Assembly: GCF_008369935.1 (NCBI RefSeq)
Contig: NZ_VTUZ01000031.1
Coordinates: forward strand, 56,197-120,196
Origin: Paraburkholderia panacisoli
GTDB lineage: Bacteria; Pseudomonadota; Gammaproteobacteria; Burkholderiales; Burkholderiaceae
DNA: 64,000 bases
Direction of reading: 5' to 3'
The notes under the pieces were generated by a model. That model saw only the letters and a program-made list of their open reading frames with translations, was not told where the DNA came from and did no database searches. Shown piece by piece: positions 63,892-64,000 of the stretch (position 1 is its first letter; each line of letters begins with the position of its first letter). A program made the translations under genes and the position numbers.

Positions 63892-64000
63892 GTGCGCCGA
63901 GCATGCACAACAGCTTGGGGGTGCGAGTCCCCTGTCCAACCTGATGGTGGTGAAGGACTAGCGAAACGCAAGGGCGTCGTCGTGAGGCGGGGTCTGAAGG
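63892..64000 (+). mobile_element. Group II intron, 5' end (truncated by window edge)
   Basis: The sequence begins with GTGCGCC, matching the conserved GUGYG 5' splice site of group II introns. It continues with landmarks of bacterial group II domain I: GGGGGTGCGAGTCCCC, then GGTGAAGG, AACGCAAGGGCGTCGTCGTG and GGTCTGAAGG. These agree with what I recall of class C introns such as the B. halodurans type. Only 109 bases are inside the window, so the reverse transcriptase gene and domains II-VI are not seen. The location right after a terminator T-tract strongly supports class C. Confidence 0.85.

Overview
The window is high-G+C chromosomal DNA from a betaproteobacterium of the Burkholderia/Paraburkholderia group. 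The evidence is gene order (era-recO-pdxJ-acpS-nagZ; greA/yhbY/rlmE-ftsH-folP-glmM; pstSCAB-phoU-phoBR-ppk/ppx), an EF-P with arginine at the modification site next to its rhamnosyltransferase EarP, Burkholderia-type low-complexity inserts in RecO and UvrC, and the lack of stop codons in the antisense frames of GC-rich genes. Almost everything is core genome. The only clear mobile element is the 5' end of a group II intron cut by the right edge.

Layout. 1-3.7 kb: the era(partial)-recO-pdxJ-acpS-nagZ run, with overlapping or near-overlapping starts. 3.8-8.2 kb, minus strand: an NtrC-like response regulator with several altered AAA+ residues, a CsbD-like protein, efp and earP. 8.5-12.1 kb: uvrC, pgsA, two identical tRNA-Gly(GCC) genes and tRNA-Cys(GCA). 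12.5-14.8 kb: a frameshifted exported-protein remnant, a TraB/GumN-like protein and an ElaA-like acetyltransferase. 14.8-17 kb, minus: copper delivery to cytochrome oxidase (SCO, PCuAC, CtaG). 17.3-27.1 kb: trehalose synthesis (otsB-otsA), a family-4 glycosyltransferase, two membrane proteins and two fused ABC exporters. 27.5-34 kb: tRNA-Val, dnaQ, rnhA and a methyltransferase, divergent from gloB, mltD and an MFS transporter. 34.3-46 kb: carA-carB, greA, a DUF4149 protein, yhbY, rlmE, ftsH, folP, glmM.

46.3-58.3 kb is a phosphate block. A Pho-box cluster precedes pstS-pstC-pstA-pstB-phoU-phoB-phoR. Polyphosphate kinase (ppk, minus) and exopolyphosphatase (ppx, plus) follow as a divergent pair. 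Next to them lies an OlsB-type ornithine-lipid acyltransferase. I see 11-bp-phased Pho-box half-sites upstream of pstS, ppk and the olsB-like gene. Uptake, signalling, polyphosphate storage and phosphorus-free membrane lipid synthesis may therefore be one physically linked PhoB regulon.

58.4-63.3 kb: sixA, tRNA-Pro, three small envelope proteins (a 52-residue DUF3309-type protein, a 59-residue single-pass protein and a 55-residue lipoprotein), a MATE transporter translationally coupled to a DUF2288 protein, and a pentapeptide-repeat protein. From 63,266 the DNA becomes visibly A+T-richer and gene-poor. It ends in a rho-independent terminator immediately followed by what looks like the 5' end of a class C group II intron; the rest of the intron lies beyond the window.

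I saw no CRISPR array, rRNA, insertion sequence, prophage or obvious defence system. The points most worth following are the proposed Pho boxes at olsB and ppk, the degenerate sigma-54 activator, the terminator-associated intron with its A+T-rich flank, and the unannotated small membrane protein.
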